Assembly (NCBI GenBank): GCA_028292265.1
Contig: JAQGMR010000051.1
Coordinates: 1 to 64,000, forward strand
Origin: Herminiimonas sp.
GTDB taxonomy: Bacteria > Pseudomonadota > Gammaproteobacteria > Burkholderiales > Burkholderiaceae_D
DNA length: 64,000 nucleotides
Direction of reading: 5' to 3'
The notes under the pieces were generated by a model. The model saw only the letters and a program-made list of their open reading frames with translations. It did not search any database and had not been told where the DNA came from. A program made the translations under genes and the position numbers. Positions within the stretch are counted from its first letter, which is position 1. Each line of letters opens with the position of its first letter. Positions 25,701 through 35,988 of this stretch are shown here, piece after piece.

Positions 25701-27443
25701 GAACTGTGCGCGACGTCGCCGAACGGAACCGGCACCTGTTTGCCGTCGACAGGCGCCTGTTCGCCGCTGTCGATCGGTGAGCCCACGGTATCGGCATCGT
25801 CAAACCTGATGCCCGCAATAACGTTCACAAGTGGCGTTGCAAATGTCTGCCTTGCAAGCGGCGACGTCGGTAAATACGCCATCGGCATCCGCGACGACAC
25901 AGCCGCTACGCCAGTCCGTGGCAGCTCATCGGGCATGTTGACGGTCAGGCCTTTTGCGATCGCAGTGTCCGGAGTCAAATCGGGTTCAACGAATAATCCG
26001 GGGACTGACGCCAACACCAATCCGGCTGCGCCATTCAATGTCACTACACCGCAGCTCGCGCCGCTATTCATCAGCGCCGGCGCCAATTTTGAAGCGACGC
26101 TTGGCGGCTATCTTTGGAACAGCGTGGCCGATGCAAACGGCGATGGACTGCCCGACACCGGAGCAGGATTAACCCAGCTGAAGGCAGCCGGGCTTGCGCC
26201 AGGTTATGCCGATACCGTGATACTGAGCCCCGGCACGCCGTTCACGCCCTCCACTGGCACGCTCGGCAGTATGAACGGCACCACCACAGTGACTGGCGGT
26301 CAGGCCCATCCACTCAGTCTCAGCTACAGCGAGGTTGGCAGTTTCACGCTCAATGCATTGCCCTCAACCGCGTATCTCAACAGCAGTGGCGTCGACCTGA
26401 CATCGAGGGCCATGATTTACGCCAACCCAGGCAGCAACTTGCCGAGCAAGTGGGTGGGGCGCTTCGTGCCGCATCATTTCACTGTGTCCAACGACACGAT
26501 CCTTCCGCGCTCCGACTTCAGTTGCTCGCCGGCGTCAAACTTCACCTACATGGGTGAACCGATGGGCGCCAAGTTCCGCCTGACCGCGCAAAATGCGGCC
26601 AACATTACGACCGTAAATTACATCGGCGCCTTCGCGAAGCTACCGCTGACACCATCCAGTTCATTCGGTTTTGGCGCCGTTGACGCGACCGCGCCGGGCA
26701 CCGCCCTGACGGCGCGACTGGACGCAACCGCATCCGCAACGGGTGCCTGGGTTGCTGGCGTGGCGAACGTGGTGGCGCCGGTCATGCTGTCGCGCAGTGC
26801 CACCGCGCCGCTCGAAGATGGTCCCTTCGTCAGCTTCAAGCTCGGCATCAAGCCGATCGATTCCGATGGCGTTAGCTTGCTTTCGACTGCACTCAATCTC
26901 GACACCGATCTGAACAGCAGCAACGACACCTACCTGGTAGGCGCCGCGACACAGGTGCGGTTTGGCCGCCTCACAATGAGCAATGCGTACGGCTCTGAAT
27001 TCCTGAAGCTTCCGATCTCCGTTGGCGCGCAATACTGGAACGGCGCCAATGGCTTCGTCAACAACACGGACGACAATTGCACACCGATCCCGACTGGAAG
27101 CATCACGATGAGCGGATTCCGTGACAACCTCAATGCATGTGAAACCAGTGTTCCCGCAACCACGTCACTGTTCAACGGCACACAGAAAATTGTCCTCAGC
27201 GCGCCCGGCGCCGGCAACAATGGCAGCGTTGATCTGAAGCTGAACCTCGGTGCAACCGCGTCCGGCAACGTCTGCACGACAGTCGGCGCGGGGCCGGGCG
27301 CTCTGACCACGGTGGCGTCGCCTTCGCTGTCGTACCTGCAGGGCAAGTGGACCGGTTCAACGTACACTGTCGACCCCACTGCCAAGGCAACCTTCGGCGT
27401 CTACAAAAGCGGGCCGGTAATTTACACCCGCGAGATTCATTGA
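22752..27443 (+). CDS. Giant MshQ-like (DUF6701) secreted surface protein
   Basis: A 1563-aa protein with a signal peptide (about 1-28, ending PAAA). Residues about 30-330 are beta-rich repeats of Gly/Asn/Thr type. Near 515-790 there is an L-type-lectin-like beta-sandwich starting at CVCDNFGRS. The last 600 residues match the MshQ/DUF6701 pattern, including GRFVPHHFTVS, FTYMGEPM, RFGRLTMSNAYGSEFLKLP and a terminal FGVYKSGPVIYTRE. MshQ belongs to MSHA type IV pilus loci, but no msh gene is near. Paired Cys residues suggest disulfides outside the cell. It may be a pilus-associated or stand-alone adhesin. Confidence 0.8.
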   Translation: MRQSRIRRALLLTVFLAAVAHVTPAAAVAVTCTMISSGNWNAAGTWNNACTTAGGNDTNGPGADDAVIIANINKGVLTVTANAAAASIDFVTGNKDGVLNINPGITLTSGNVTITTNDAQKQIDVGASASLLINGNLTISQTGGFDAGIKLESGAATLVAVSGNINISTVDGLSGFTFVGNGKLQAGGSFSAGGLLAAGTGTVEFNDTAAQSIPVYAYNNLTINNASGASLSGDTTVPGTLTLASGTLNVGARTLTLNGPTIVGTPVNLATTSSSSLVFGGSSTGVNVPLGVVVLNNLTVSNVNGVTLNSSPTVATVNLSGPVIAGANKLTISANCPSSVVQSGTGFVDGMVKLTFPALSTTCVFPLGTVAGSSATYAPVSFTAPAGGGTLTAATFGQEHPQIASSDISATQDANRYWTLWDTGDTLTASTYGAVFNFATGDVDSGATATGFVLDKYVGAAWSLPTPISATATSVTASSIAGPLNSTVGFAVGAVDTQCPVPSGLPAGMSCVCDNFGRSNVNPSTIFGSNFTLSQSSGTSGWPKIATSGFLQLTDNSANMSTSATLPGTFQAAGNLITIEFKHYSYSGTGANGIALTLSDSAVTPAPGAFGGSLGYAQKNTPSIIPGFAGGWVGIALDEFGTFSAPTEGRILGPGTVADSVSIRGSGSGQTGYPYIGGTGTLSPGIDNTAAARPLGYTYRVTVDARCFQANPSGVGCNNVGLAKKTTVAVDRDTAGGTNYSPLVSAFDAFAANASQANVPANWLLSFTGSTSGAANIHELTGLKVCAQTITPPAGYLIQVDNLTPSSCSAPGGTPNSPVVTVMARDSGGNPITNYANTINLSATLAGGGASSATWRKVGAAANLVGNQYTFVAADKGSAQFYLTDASTQTVFVTVTENGGAISATAASPVAFSGGGSFSITNIDTLAAGAGGGVVAGRDHLFQIKRLNCSGTATTDTTYGGTKALDGWYNPAASDHPAGALAPELCATSPNGTGTCLPSTGACSPLSIGEPTVSASSNLMPAITFTSGVANVCLASGDVGKYAIGIRDDTAATPVRGSSSGMLTVRPFAIAVSGVKSGSTNNPGTDANTNPAAPFNVTTPQLAPLFISAGANFEATLGGYLWNSVADANGDGLPDTGAGLTQLKAAGLAPGYADTVILSPGTPFTPSTGTLGSMNGTTTVTGGQAHPLSLSYSEVGSFTLNALPSTAYLNSSGVDLTSRAMIYANPGSNLPSKWVGRFVPHHFTVSNDTILPRSDFSCSPASNFTYMGEPMGAKFRLTAQNAANITTVNYIGAFAKLPLTPSSSFGFGAVDATAPGTALTARLDATASATGAWVAGVANVVAPVMLSRSATAPLEDGPFVSFKLGIKPIDSDGVSLLSTALNLDTDLNSSNDTYLVGAATQVRFGRLTMSNAYGSEFLKLPISVGAQYWNGANGFVNNTDDNCTPIPTGSITMSGFRDNLNACETSVPATTSLFNGTQKIVLSAPGAGNNGSVDLKLNLGATASGNVCTTVGAGPGALTTVASPSLSYLQGKWTGSTYTVDPTAKATFGVYKSGPVIYTREIH

Positions 27444-27490
27444 GCCGAAAAATCCTTTTCACAACCAGCCTCAAAGACAAACAGGTCCGC

Positions 27491-29314
27491 ATGAAAGAAG
27501 CTGGCGCCAGCCCCGCTGATTCTCGGCGCAATTCCCCCGGCCCTGTTCCCCGAGGATTCAACTTGCCGGCCTGGCTGGTTTGGGCAACGGCGCTGGTTTT
27601 CATCTTCGCGGGACTCGGCAGCAGCGGCATACTCGACAACAACGAAGGCCTGTACGCGGAGATCCCGCGTGAAATGCTGGCTTCGCATGACTGGCGAATG
27701 TGGGTCATACCGCACCTCAACGGCTTGCCCTACATGGAGAAGCCGCCGTTACTGTACTGGCTGACCGCAATCTCCTTTGGGGCATTCGGGCTTTCCGAAT
27801 GGGCCGCCCGCGCGGTGCCGGCATTGTCGGCCCTGACATGCGTTGGGCTGCTGATGTGGTTCGGCCGTCGCATCGGCCATGCCTTGGCGGGGCGATTTGC
27901 CGCGCTTGTTTTCATCAGTGGCATTGGTGTGGCCGCCATGGCCCGCGTATTAATGTTTGACATGTTGCTAACTGCCTTGCTGGTAGCGGCATTGATGCAT
28001 GCCTTCCTGTTCCTGCGCGAAGCAGAGACAGAGCCCAGCCTGCGACGTAGCAGCCTGCGCTGGTCGTGGGCACTGCTGGCCTTGGCGTTGCTGGCCAAGG
28101 GCCTGGTTGCGCTGGTGCTTGCCAGCCTCGTCGTTGGTGGCCACCTGCTTGCCACGAAGCGCCGACCGCTAGCGTTCCTGCGGGCTTGCGGCGCGTTCCT
28201 GGAGCCTGTCTCTGTGCTGCTGTTCATAGCGATCGCAGCGCCATGGCATATCGCCGCCAGCCTGGTAGAGCCTGTCTTTCCGTGGTTCTATTTCGTCAAC
28301 GAGCATGTGCTGCGCTTTCTCGGCCGGCGCGAGCCGCACGACTACTACGCCGGGCCCTGGTGGTACTACCTGCCACGCATCGCGATTTTCCTGTTTCCGT
28401 GGTCATTTCTCGTGCTTGGCATGGTCGGTGGCCGTGCCCGTGTCGAGGCAGTGTCAGAGCCGGAGAATGGTCAGGTGGCGTCGGGCGGGGCGGCGCATGT
28501 CGGCCTGGCCAAAGCGCAAATCGTCGTTTCTCCAGCCGACCGGGAATCTGGACTGTTCATTGGTCTGGCGTGGCTTCTGCCGCTGCTGTTCTTCTCGGTA
28601 TCGAGCGCCAAGGCAAACTACTATCTGGTCGCCGTCATGCCCTTCCTCGCCTTCCACCTGGCGCTCGCGCTGGAAAAGCGGTCATGGCTGGTCGGTCGGG
28701 CCGGGTTGTGGCCGGGCCTGCTGATTGCGGTGGTTGCCATCGTTCTGGGACTCGTACTTGCCAATCGTCCGGATACGATTAGCCAGACAGTGGTAGCTGG
28801 CATGGGAGCGCGCAGCTTCCTTCTGTGGGCCCTTGGCGGCGCCGCACTGCTCTCTGCAGCTGCTGCCATGGCCGCGGCTCGATGGGCTCGCCCAGGCTTG
28901 CTGGCCTACCTTGCGCCGGCGTTCTGGACTGGCGGCGCTCTCTGGCTGGTACTGATGGCGATGCAACCCACCATATCAACACGGGAACTGGTGCAAGCAC
29001 TGCGCCAGGACATGCCGGGTCGCACCGTCTATTTGTATCGAAACTTCGAGCAGCAATCGTCTCTGCCGTTCTACCTGCGCCACCCAGTGCCCGTGATCGA
29101 CCCCCACAGCAATGACCTGTTCTGGGGAAATCGTTTGCGCAGCAATGATCTGCTGATCAGCGTCGACCAGTTCAGTCAGCGGGTGGCGCAGGGCGGCCGG
29201 GTCGCGGTGGTTGTTACCGAGCGCCAGCGTGGCGACTTTGGGCCGCTGGCTGCGCAATGGCGGCTGCACGAAGCAAAGCGAATTGGCGACCTCAGGATTT
29301 ATGTCAATGAATAG
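27491..29314 (+). CDS. ArnT-like glycosyltransferase of the PMT superfamily
   Basis: A 607-aa polytopic protein with about 12 helices. The first periplasmic loop has LDNNEGLYAEIPREML and MEKPPLLYWLTA, the signature of ArnT/4-amino-4-deoxy-L-arabinose transferases; a hydrophilic C-terminal domain ends the protein. Such enzymes move a sugar from an undecaprenyl carrier to lipid A or other acceptors on the periplasmic side. The usual DEGRYAEI appears as NNEGLYAEI, with the Glu kept. It starts 47 bp after the MshQ-like gene; the pair may be co-transcribed. No arnBCAD genes are visible, so the donor and acceptor are uncertain. Confidence 0.85.
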   Translation: MKEAGASPADSRRNSPGPVPRGFNLPAWLVWATALVFIFAGLGSSGILDNNEGLYAEIPREMLASHDWRMWVIPHLNGLPYMEKPPLLYWLTAISFGAFGLSEWAARAVPALSALTCVGLLMWFGRRIGHALAGRFAALVFISGIGVAAMARVLMFDMLLTALLVAALMHAFLFLREAETEPSLRRSSLRWSWALLALALLAKGLVALVLASLVVGGHLLATKRRPLAFLRACGAFLEPVSVLLFIAIAAPWHIAASLVEPVFPWFYFVNEHVLRFLGRREPHDYYAGPWWYYLPRIAIFLFPWSFLVLGMVGGRARVEAVSEPENGQVASGGAAHVGLAKAQIVVSPADRESGLFIGLAWLLPLLFFSVSSAKANYYLVAVMPFLAFHLALALEKRSWLVGRAGLWPGLLIAVVAIVLGLVLANRPDTISQTVVAGMGARSFLLWALGGAALLSAAAAMAAARWARPGLLAYLAPAFWTGGALWLVLMAMQPTISTRELVQALRQDMPGRTVYLYRNFEQQSSLPFYLRHPVPVIDPHSNDLFWGNRLRSNDLLISVDQFSQRVAQGGRVAVVVTERQRGDFGPLAAQWRLHEAKRIGDLRIYVNE

Positions 29315-29425
29315 GGCAGGGCCTGAACTGGAGCCGTCGTCGTAGCGCAACCGGAACCTCAAGCGGCCTCCCCGGTTTCGACTCCAGCAAAGCCCTGAAT
29401 GCGACCGGCCGCTGGGCCCAAACGG

Positions 29426-29431
29426 TATAAT
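29426..29431 (+). promoter_or_regulatory. -10 element TATAAT before purL
   Basis: A perfect TATAAT lies 59 bp before the purL ATG. I see no good -35 box at 16-18 bp upstream, so this is a partial assignment. Confidence 0.4.
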
Positions 29432-29490
29432 GCCGACTTCCCGCTCAACCCCGCGCGCCAGTCTGCTGGTTCGCTCCATCTCCCCTTGTC

Positions 29491-32400
29491 ATGCTGATCC
29501 TGTCGGGCGCCAATGCCCTGTCACCTTTCCGCGCTCAGCGCTTGCTGTCTTCCCTCCAGGCCGTCGATGCGAACATCAACCGGGTCAGTGCCCGGTTCCT
29601 GCATTTCATCGACAGCCGCGTTGCGCTCAGCGCGCTCGACAATGACCGCCTGAAGGCGCTGCTGACGTACGGCGAACCGCTCATTGGCAACGACGGGAGC
29701 AACCACGGCCACGACGGCAGCGATATCGGCGTCGGCAACCAGTTCATCGTGGTGCCGCGCCCCGGCACCATCTCCCCGTGGGCCAGCAAGGCCACCGACA
29801 TTGCGCACCACTGTGGCCTCGAGCACATACACCGGATCGAACGCGGCGTTGCCTATAAGGTGGAAATGAAAAGCGGACTGCTTGGCGGCGCCCGCAAGCT
29901 TTCGGTAGCGCAGCGCAGCGAGGTGGAGGCCTTTCTGCATGACCGCATGACAGAAATCGTGCTGGACGACGCACAGAAGGCGCAAGCCCTGTTCCGCGAA
30001 TTGGAGGGCCAGCCCTTGCAATCAATCGATATCCTTTCGGGTGGGCGGGCAGCACTGGCAAGCGCCAATGTCGAACTTGGACTTGCCCTGTCGGACGATG
30101 AGATCGACTACCTGGTTGCCGCCTTCAGCGATGAGAAGCGCAATCCGACGGACGTCGAGCTCATGATGTTTGCGCAGGCCAATAGCGAGCACTGCCGCCA
30201 CAAGATTTTTAACGCCGAGTGGACCATCGACGGCGACAAGCAGGACATGTCGCTGTTCGCCATGATCCGCAACACGCACCAGCTCAATCCGCAAGGCACC
30301 ATCGTTGCCTACAGCGACAATTCTTCCGTGATAGAAGGCGCGACCGTTGAGCGCTTTTATCCGCGGGGCGCGGCCCGTGGCAACGTGTATGAATCGTCCC
30401 GGGAATCAACCCACATCCTGATGAAGGTTGAGACTCACAACCACCCGACCGCCATCTCGCCCTTCGCCGGCGCCTCGACCGGCGCCGGTGGCGAAATCCG
30501 CGACGAAGGCGCAACCGGTCGCGGCGCAAAACCAAAAGCCGGCCTTACGGGATTTAGCGTTTCCAACCTGATGATTCCGCATTCGGTGCAGCCCTGGGAG
30601 AACGCCCGGGATGTGGCGCAAGCTCCTTCGGAGCGCGCGCCGCATGCGCAGGGCGGCATCACCGGCAAGCCGGAGCGCATTGCCTCGCCGCTGCAGATCA
30701 TGATCGACGGCCCCATCGGCGGCGCGGCCTTCAACAACGAGTTCGGACGTCCCAACCTGGCAGGTTATTTCCGCAGCTACGAGCAGAATGTCAGCGGCCA
30801 GGTAATGGGCTACCACAAGCCGATCATGATCGCCGGCGGCATGGGTAGCATTTCGGCGCTGCACACCAGCAAGAATGCGCTGCCGGTCGGCAGCCTGCTG
30901 GTTCAGCTTGGCGGGCCCGGCATGCGCATCGGCATGGGGGGCAGCGCCGCCTCGTCGATGGCAACCGGTGCTAACACCGCCGACCTTGATTTCGATTCTG
31001 TACAGCGCGGCAACCCGGAGATGGAGCGGCGCGCCCAGGAAGTCATCAACGCCTGCTGGGCCATGGGCGACAACAATCCAATACTGTCGATCCACGACGT
31101 TGGTGCTGGCGGGCTTTCGAACGCATTTCCCGAGATCACCAACGACGCCCGACGCGGCGCAGTCTTCGATTTGCGCAAGGTGCCGCTTGAAGAAAGCGGC
31201 ATGGCGCCCAAGGAAATATGGAGCAATGAATCGCAGGAACGCTACGTCTTGGCCATCGCGCCGGAGCAGTTGCCGCAGTTCCGCTATTTGTGTGAGCGCG
31301 AACGCAGCCCGTTTGCGGTGGTTGGCGTCGCAACCGAAGAGCGCCAGCTGCGCGTGATCGACCCGGAACATGACAACTACCCGGTCGATATGCCGATGGA
31401 TGTCTTGCTCGGCAAGCCACCGAAAATGCACCGTGACGTCACGCATGTGACGCCGAAGCTGTGCCCAATCGACCTCACCGGCATTACGCTCGATGTGGCT
31501 GCCAGCCGCGTCTTGCGCCTGCCGACCGTCGCCGACAAATCCTTCCTCATCACCATCGGCGACCGGGCTGTGGGCGCCATGACGGTGCGCGACCAGATGG
31601 TGGGACCGTGGCAAGTACCGGTGGCCGATTGCGCCGTCACCGCAATGTCGTTCGAAGGCATACTCGGTGAGGCCATGGCTATGGGCGAGCGCACGCCGCT
31701 GGCTGTTATCAACGCTGCTGCGTCGGGCCGCATGGCAGTCGGCGAAGCCATCACCAACATCGCCGCCGCCGCGATCGACGATATCAACGACATCAAGCTT
31801 TCGGCAAACTGGATGGCAGCCTGCGGCCAGCCTGGGCAGGACGCCGCGTTATATGACACGGTGCGCGCAGTCGGCATGGAATTGTGCCCGGCGCTCGGCA
31901 TCAGCATTCCGGTCGGCAAAGATTCGTTATCGATGCGCACGACCTGGCAAGACGATGGCGTGGACAAGTCGGTAACTTCGCCGGTCTCGCTCATTGTTTC
32001 TGCTTTTGCGCCCGTCGCGGATATTCGCCGTTCCCTCACGCCGCAACTGCGCACGGACGTCGGCGACACGGCGCTAATCCTTATCGACCTCGGCCGGGGC
32101 AAGAACCGACTCGGCGCATCGGCCCTGGCGCAAGTCATGCAGCAGGTTGGCGACATCGCGCCCGACCTCGACGACCCGCAGGACATCAAGGCATTCTTTG
32201 CCGTGATCCAGCGTCTGAACGCCGAGCAGAAAATTCTTGCCTACCATGACCGTTCTGACGGCGGACTCTTCACCACGCTTTGCGAGATGGCTTTCGCATC
32301 GCGCACTGGACTGACAGTCAACCTCGATATTCTCGCCATGGAAGGCGAGCACGCCGCCGACTGGGGTGACTCCAAGAACTGGGCCTCGCAGGTCGGCGAG

Positions 32401-33546
32401 CGCCGCAATGAACTGACATTGCGCGCGCTGTTTTGCGAAGAACTTGGCGCGGTAATCCAGGTCCGCGCATCGGAGCGTTCGGACGTCATGAACGTCCTTC
32501 GGGAATTTAATCTTGGCGCATGCAGCCACATCATTGGCAAGCTCAACCCTCGCGACGAGATCGAGTTCACGCGCGATGCAAAAGTAATCTACCAGCAGTC
32601 TCGCGTCGACCTCCAGCGCGCCTGGAGCGAAACAAGCTGGCGCATTGCGCGCCTGCGCGACAACCCCGCCTGCGCCGATGCCGAGTATGAGCGCATCGTG
32701 GACAAGACCGATCCGGGGATGACGCCAAAACTGTTGTTCGATCCGGCAGACGATATCGCAGCGCCGTACATTGCGAGTGGATCGCGACCACGCGTCGCCA
32801 TCTTGCGGGAGCAGGGCGTGAACTCGCATGTCGAAACAGCGTATGTCATGCACAAGGCCGGCTTCACCGCCGTTGACGTCCACATGACCGACCTGATCTC
32901 GGGCCGCGCAAGGCTGGATGATTTCAAAGGTGTCATAGCGGTCGGCGGCTTCTCTTACGGCGACGTGCTCGGCGCCGGCGAAGGCTGGGCCAAGACCATC
33001 CTGTTCAACGCTCGGCTTGCAGAACAGTTCTCGGTCTTTTTCAACCGGCCCGACACCTTTGCACTGGGTATATGCAACGGCTGCCAGATGATGAGCAATT
33101 TGAAGTCCATCATCCCCGGCGCACATGCATGGCCAAAATTTACCCGCAACAAGTCCGAGCAGTTTGAAGCGCGATTCTCGATGGTGGAAGTGCTCGAATC
33201 ACCCTCGATTTTCTTCGCAGACATGGCCGGTACACAGACCGGCATAGCGGTTGCGCATGGCGAAGGCTTCGCCAATTTTTCGCAAACCGGCAATCTTGCG
33301 GAAGCCATGGTGGCAATGCGCTTCGTGGACAACCAGGGGCGGACGACGGAAGCCTATCCCTACAATCCTAACGGTTCGCCACAGGGCATAACTTCTGTCA
33401 CGACACCCGATGGCCGCTTCACGGTGATGATGCCGCATGCGGAAAGGGTATTTAGAACCGTGCTGCAATCATGGCATCCGGAAGAGTGGGGCGAGGATGC
33501 ACCATGGATGCGCATGTTTCGCAATGCGCGAAAGTGGGTTGGTTAA
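29491..33546 (+). CDS. purL: Phosphoribosylformylglycinamidine synthase
   Basis: A 1351-aa large-type PurL. N-terminal PurS-like domain (1-150), linker, then two AIRS-type domain pairs ([19 protein letters not shown] around 313; [11 protein letters not shown] in the second half), and a class I glutamine amidotransferase domain in the last 290 residues ([15 protein letters not shown], nucleophile Cys in [10 protein letters not shown], His-Glu in SWHPEEW). It converts FGAR to FGAM with ATP and glutamine in purine synthesis. Start [11 protein letters not shown] is the usual one. It stands alone. Confidence 0.97.
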   Translation: MLILSGANALSPFRAQRLLSSLQAVDANINRVSARFLHFIDSRVALSALDNDRLKALLTYGEPLIGNDGSNHGHDGSDIGVGNQFIVVPRPGTISPWASKATDIAHHCGLEHIHRIERGVAYKVEMKSGLLGGARKLSVAQRSEVEAFLHDRMTEIVLDDAQKAQALFRELEGQPLQSIDILSGGRAALASANVELGLALSDDEIDYLVAAFSDEKRNPTDVELMMFAQANSEHCRHKIFNAEWTIDGDKQDMSLFAMIRNTHQLNPQGTIVAYSDNSSVIEGATVERFYPRGAARGNVYESSRESTHILMKVETHNHPTAISPFAGASTGAGGEIRDEGATGRGAKPKAGLTGFSVSNLMIPHSVQPWENARDVAQAPSERAPHAQGGITGKPERIASPLQIMIDGPIGGAAFNNEFGRPNLAGYFRSYEQNVSGQVMGYHKPIMIAGGMGSISALHTSKNALPVGSLLVQLGGPGMRIGMGGSAASSMATGANTADLDFDSVQRGNPEMERRAQEVINACWAMGDNNPILSIHDVGAGGLSNAFPEITNDARRGAVFDLRKVPLEESGMAPKEIWSNESQERYVLAIAPEQLPQFRYLCERERSPFAVVGVATEERQLRVIDPEHDNYPVDMPMDVLLGKPPKMHRDVTHVTPKLCPIDLTGITLDVAASRVLRLPTVADKSFLITIGDRAVGAMTVRDQMVGPWQVPVADCAVTAMSFEGILGEAMAMGERTPLAVINAAASGRMAVGEAITNIAAAAIDDINDIKLSANWMAACGQPGQDAALYDTVRAVGMELCPALGISIPVGKDSLSMRTTWQDDGVDKSVTSPVSLIVSAFAPVADIRRSLTPQLRTDVGDTALILIDLGRGKNRLGASALAQVMQQVGDIAPDLDDPQDIKAFFAVIQRLNAEQKILAYHDRSDGGLFTTLCEMAFASRTGLTVNLDILAMEGEHAADWGDSKNWASQVGERRNELTLRALFCEELGAVIQVRASERSDVMNVLREFNLGACSHIIGKLNPRDEIEFTRDAKVIYQQSRVDLQRAWSETSWRIARLRDNPACADAEYERIVDKTDPGMTPKLLFDPADDIAAPYIASGSRPRVAILREQGVNSHVETAYVMHKAGFTAVDVHMTDLISGRARLDDFKGVIAVGGFSYGDVLGAGEGWAKTILFNARLAEQFSVFFNRPDTFALGICNGCQMMSNLKSIIPGAHAWPKFTRNKSEQFEARFSMVEVLESPSIFFADMAGTQTGIAVAHGEGFANFSQTGNLAEAMVAMRFVDNQGRTTEAYPYNPNGSPQGITSVTTPDGRFTVMMPHAERVFRTVLQSWHPEEWGEDAPWMRMFRNARKWVG

Positions 33547-34283
33547 TACTTGAATCGGCAACCAATTTGATGTGCATGAGAATCAACAGGTAGTACCGCC
33601 GCACTGAAGCGGGACAGCTTCTTTTAGGCTCCTGACGGCATAGACCCCACACAAAGCCAGCCGCTGAGATGTTGACCTCCAGAAGCGCGGAGGGATGCGC
33701 CTTGGAACAACATGCGCTGAGGCACGGGATTCCGTTGCACTCAATGCATTTTGCGTTGTGACGAACTTCTCTTTTGTATCGGCGATGATCGGTATTTGAC
33801 GTTGAGCAGGTACCGCCCCGGGCGACGAAGAATAGAATCGATCCAAAGATTCGAACAACGAACAGATCTCCGTTCGGCCTGCTTGCAAACAAGAAGAGAA
33901 ATGCCAAGATGGACTGGACAACGATACTTGTTGCTTTTCAGTGCCACGCCCAATGCGACGGTTCAGTTGCGTTGCGTTTTCTTCCCCATCTTCTTTGCCC
34001 CTTTAACCGGTTCTTGAACGGTGGCGGCCGCTATTCCATTCCAAGTTTTACATCCAGAAATTCTGCTTCCATTGCTACGCTGCGCGGTCTGCGGAATAGC
34101 GTACGGCCGGTGCAGAGTGGAAGTTTGTTTTCGCGTTCCTTGACGCACGATCGACGATGCGTTCCAGCATTCTGCCCGTAGGCAGCGTGGCAAGACGGCA
34201 AGACGGCAAGACCGCAAGCAGTGAAGCAGTGAAGCAGGGAAGTGCGGCCCATCCAGCGTAGGGCTTATCGAGGCGGCGGCGTG
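33547..34283. other. Intergenic region of about 740 bp before the sensor kinase
   Basis: No reading frame here has a ribosome binding site plus a recognisable protein. Near its right end (34189-34236) are short tandem repeats: GGCAAGAC three times (34189-34212), then AGTGAAGC twice. They lie 48-95 bp before the kinase start, where they could alter expression. The rest shows nothing I can name; decayed coding sequence is possible. Confidence 0.4.
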
Positions 34284-35978
34284 ATGCTTGAGTACCGGCA
34301 CATCAATCCAGATGACATTTCGTCCAGCGCCACGGCGGACGTCGTTGACGCGCCTATGGTCGGCAAAATGCGGCTGGCGCTCGCAATCGCGATGTTGTTG
34401 ACGCTCTATACCGAGCATTCTCAGCTGGCGAGCGGCAACGAGGCAGTCTGGATCGTGTTCGGCGCTTATGCCGTTCACAGCGTCGTGCTGGCAATAGGAT
34501 CGGAGCTCCACAAGCCATTTACCAGGGGCAAGCTGATCCATTGGCTTGACGTCGCATGGTTCGGGCTCATCGTCTTTTCAGCTGGGCGGGCCAGCAGCGT
34601 GTTCTATCTCTCTTTTCTGTTCGCGATACTGACGTCCTCCTTCCGATGGGGCCGTGAAGAGGGGGCCCGCGTTGCAGTCGCCTCGGCGGTGCTGTCCCTC
34701 GCATGCGGCCTCGGGTCCTTTGTGGAAGGCGATTTGCCGCGCCTGCTTTTGAGGACGGCATTCTTGCTGTCGCTGGGTTACATGAGCGCCTATTGGGGCG
34801 AATCAGAAGTAAAACTGAAGCATCGTCTGGCACTTTTGCGCGATGTAACTCGTCTGTCCAATCCCCGTTTTGGTGTCGATCAGACGATTCACGTGGTAAT
34901 GATGAACATCCAGACTTTTTTCAAGGGGAGCGGCTGCATTTTGATTATGCAGGACGCTGATACGGAAGCTTGTTCTTTGCGTACGACCGGTACGACCGGT
35001 GCGGCCAGTCGTGCCGGTGCTTCGACTGCCCATGACGTTGATGCCGCTCTGTCCACTAGTTTGCTGAAGGCGTTTCGTAATGAGGTCGTCGTGTACCAGC
35101 GTCGCAAGTTGAGATGGTTAAAATCCAACGAAGGTTGTTTTGCTTATGACAGCACTGCACACAAATGGATGGGCGTGACAGGGCAGGCGGCCAAAGCGGC
35201 GGCGGACCTGCTGGATTCAAGCCACTTCATCAGCGCGCCACTCAGCCTTCGAAAGGGCCGTGGTCGCATCTTCGTAACGTTTAACTCGCAGACGTTTAGC
35301 CGCGATGACGCGATATTTCTTGGTCATGCTGTGGCACAGGCATTTCCGCAGATCGAAAATATAGAGCTGCTCGATCAGTTGGCATCGCACGCCGCTATAC
35401 GGGAACGCGAAAAAATTGCGCTGGACCTGCATGACGCCACCGTACAGCCATACATTGGGTTGCGGCTGGGATTGAACGCGCTTCGCAACAAGGCAGACCG
35501 CGACAATCCCCTTGTGGGCGACATAGATCGCCTGATTGGCATGGCGACTGAAGTTATCGCTGACCTGCGAGGTTTCACCAGTAGATTCGAACGAAGCCCC
35601 AGAAGCGCTGCGCCTGCGATGCAGGAGAGTCTGAAGAAGACGGCGGCGCAGGCAAGGGCGTTGTACGGACTCGACATCACGCTTAGCATGGAAGGCCTGC
35701 CTGAGGTTAGCGACCGCCTCGCGGTCGAAGTGCTTCATGTGGTTGGTGAAGGACTGAATAACATCCGCAAACACACAAGCGCACAACGCGGATTCGTGCG
35801 ACTCAAGACCGGCAACGGGCAGCTGTGCATACAGATTGAAAACGAAGGCAACGACAAGCCCTTCACCGCATTCAAGCCGCGTTCAATTTTGCGGCGTGCC
35901 GCGGTGTTGGGGGGCAGTGCGTACGTCGTGCAGGGAGCACATGGCGGCGCCGTCGTGCATGTCGAGATTCCAACCTGA
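34284..35978 (+). CDS. Membrane sensor histidine kinase, HisKA_3 (NarX/PprA-like)
   Basis: A 564-aa protein. About six hydrophobic segments at residues 20-180, then a GAF-like domain (about 185-365), then a HisKA_3 dimerisation domain with the H-box EREKIALDLHDATVQP (His383), and a HATPase with N-box GEGLNNIRKHTSA. The canonical DxGxG box is replaced by IENEGND and the end by FKPRSILRRAAVLGG, so the ATP lid is atypical. The response regulator gene follows 10 bp later. The pair converges on the tad pilus genes and may regulate them, as PprA-PprB does for Flp pili in Pseudomonas. Confidence 0.88.
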   Translation: MLEYRHINPDDISSSATADVVDAPMVGKMRLALAIAMLLTLYTEHSQLASGNEAVWIVFGAYAVHSVVLAIGSELHKPFTRGKLIHWLDVAWFGLIVFSAGRASSVFYLSFLFAILTSSFRWGREEGARVAVASAVLSLACGLGSFVEGDLPRLLLRTAFLLSLGYMSAYWGESEVKLKHRLALLRDVTRLSNPRFGVDQTIHVVMMNIQTFFKGSGCILIMQDADTEACSLRTTGTTGAASRAGASTAHDVDAALSTSLLKAFRNEVVVYQRRKLRWLKSNEGCFAYDSTAHKWMGVTGQAAKAAADLLDSSHFISAPLSLRKGRGRIFVTFNSQTFSRDDAIFLGHAVAQAFPQIENIELLDQLASHAAIREREKIALDLHDATVQPYIGLRLGLNALRNKADRDNPLVGDIDRLIGMATEVIADLRGFTSRFERSPRSAAPAMQESLKKTAAQARALYGLDITLSMEGLPEVSDRLAVEVLHVVGEGLNNIRKHTSAQRGFVRLKTGNGQLCIQIENEGNDKPFTAFKPRSILRRAAVLGGSAYVVQGAHGGAVVHVEIPT

Positions 35979-35988
35979 AGGGGCAGCA

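Noticed and set aside
30406..31614. Minus-strand frame of 402 codons inside purL
   Set aside because: It is an antisense shadow of a highly conserved gene, common in GC-rich DNA; its protein has no recognisable domain.
33452..34541. Minus-strand frames between purL and the sensor kinase
   Set aside because: No ribosome binding site, no family resemblance, and the frames overlap real genes at both ends; left as intergenic.
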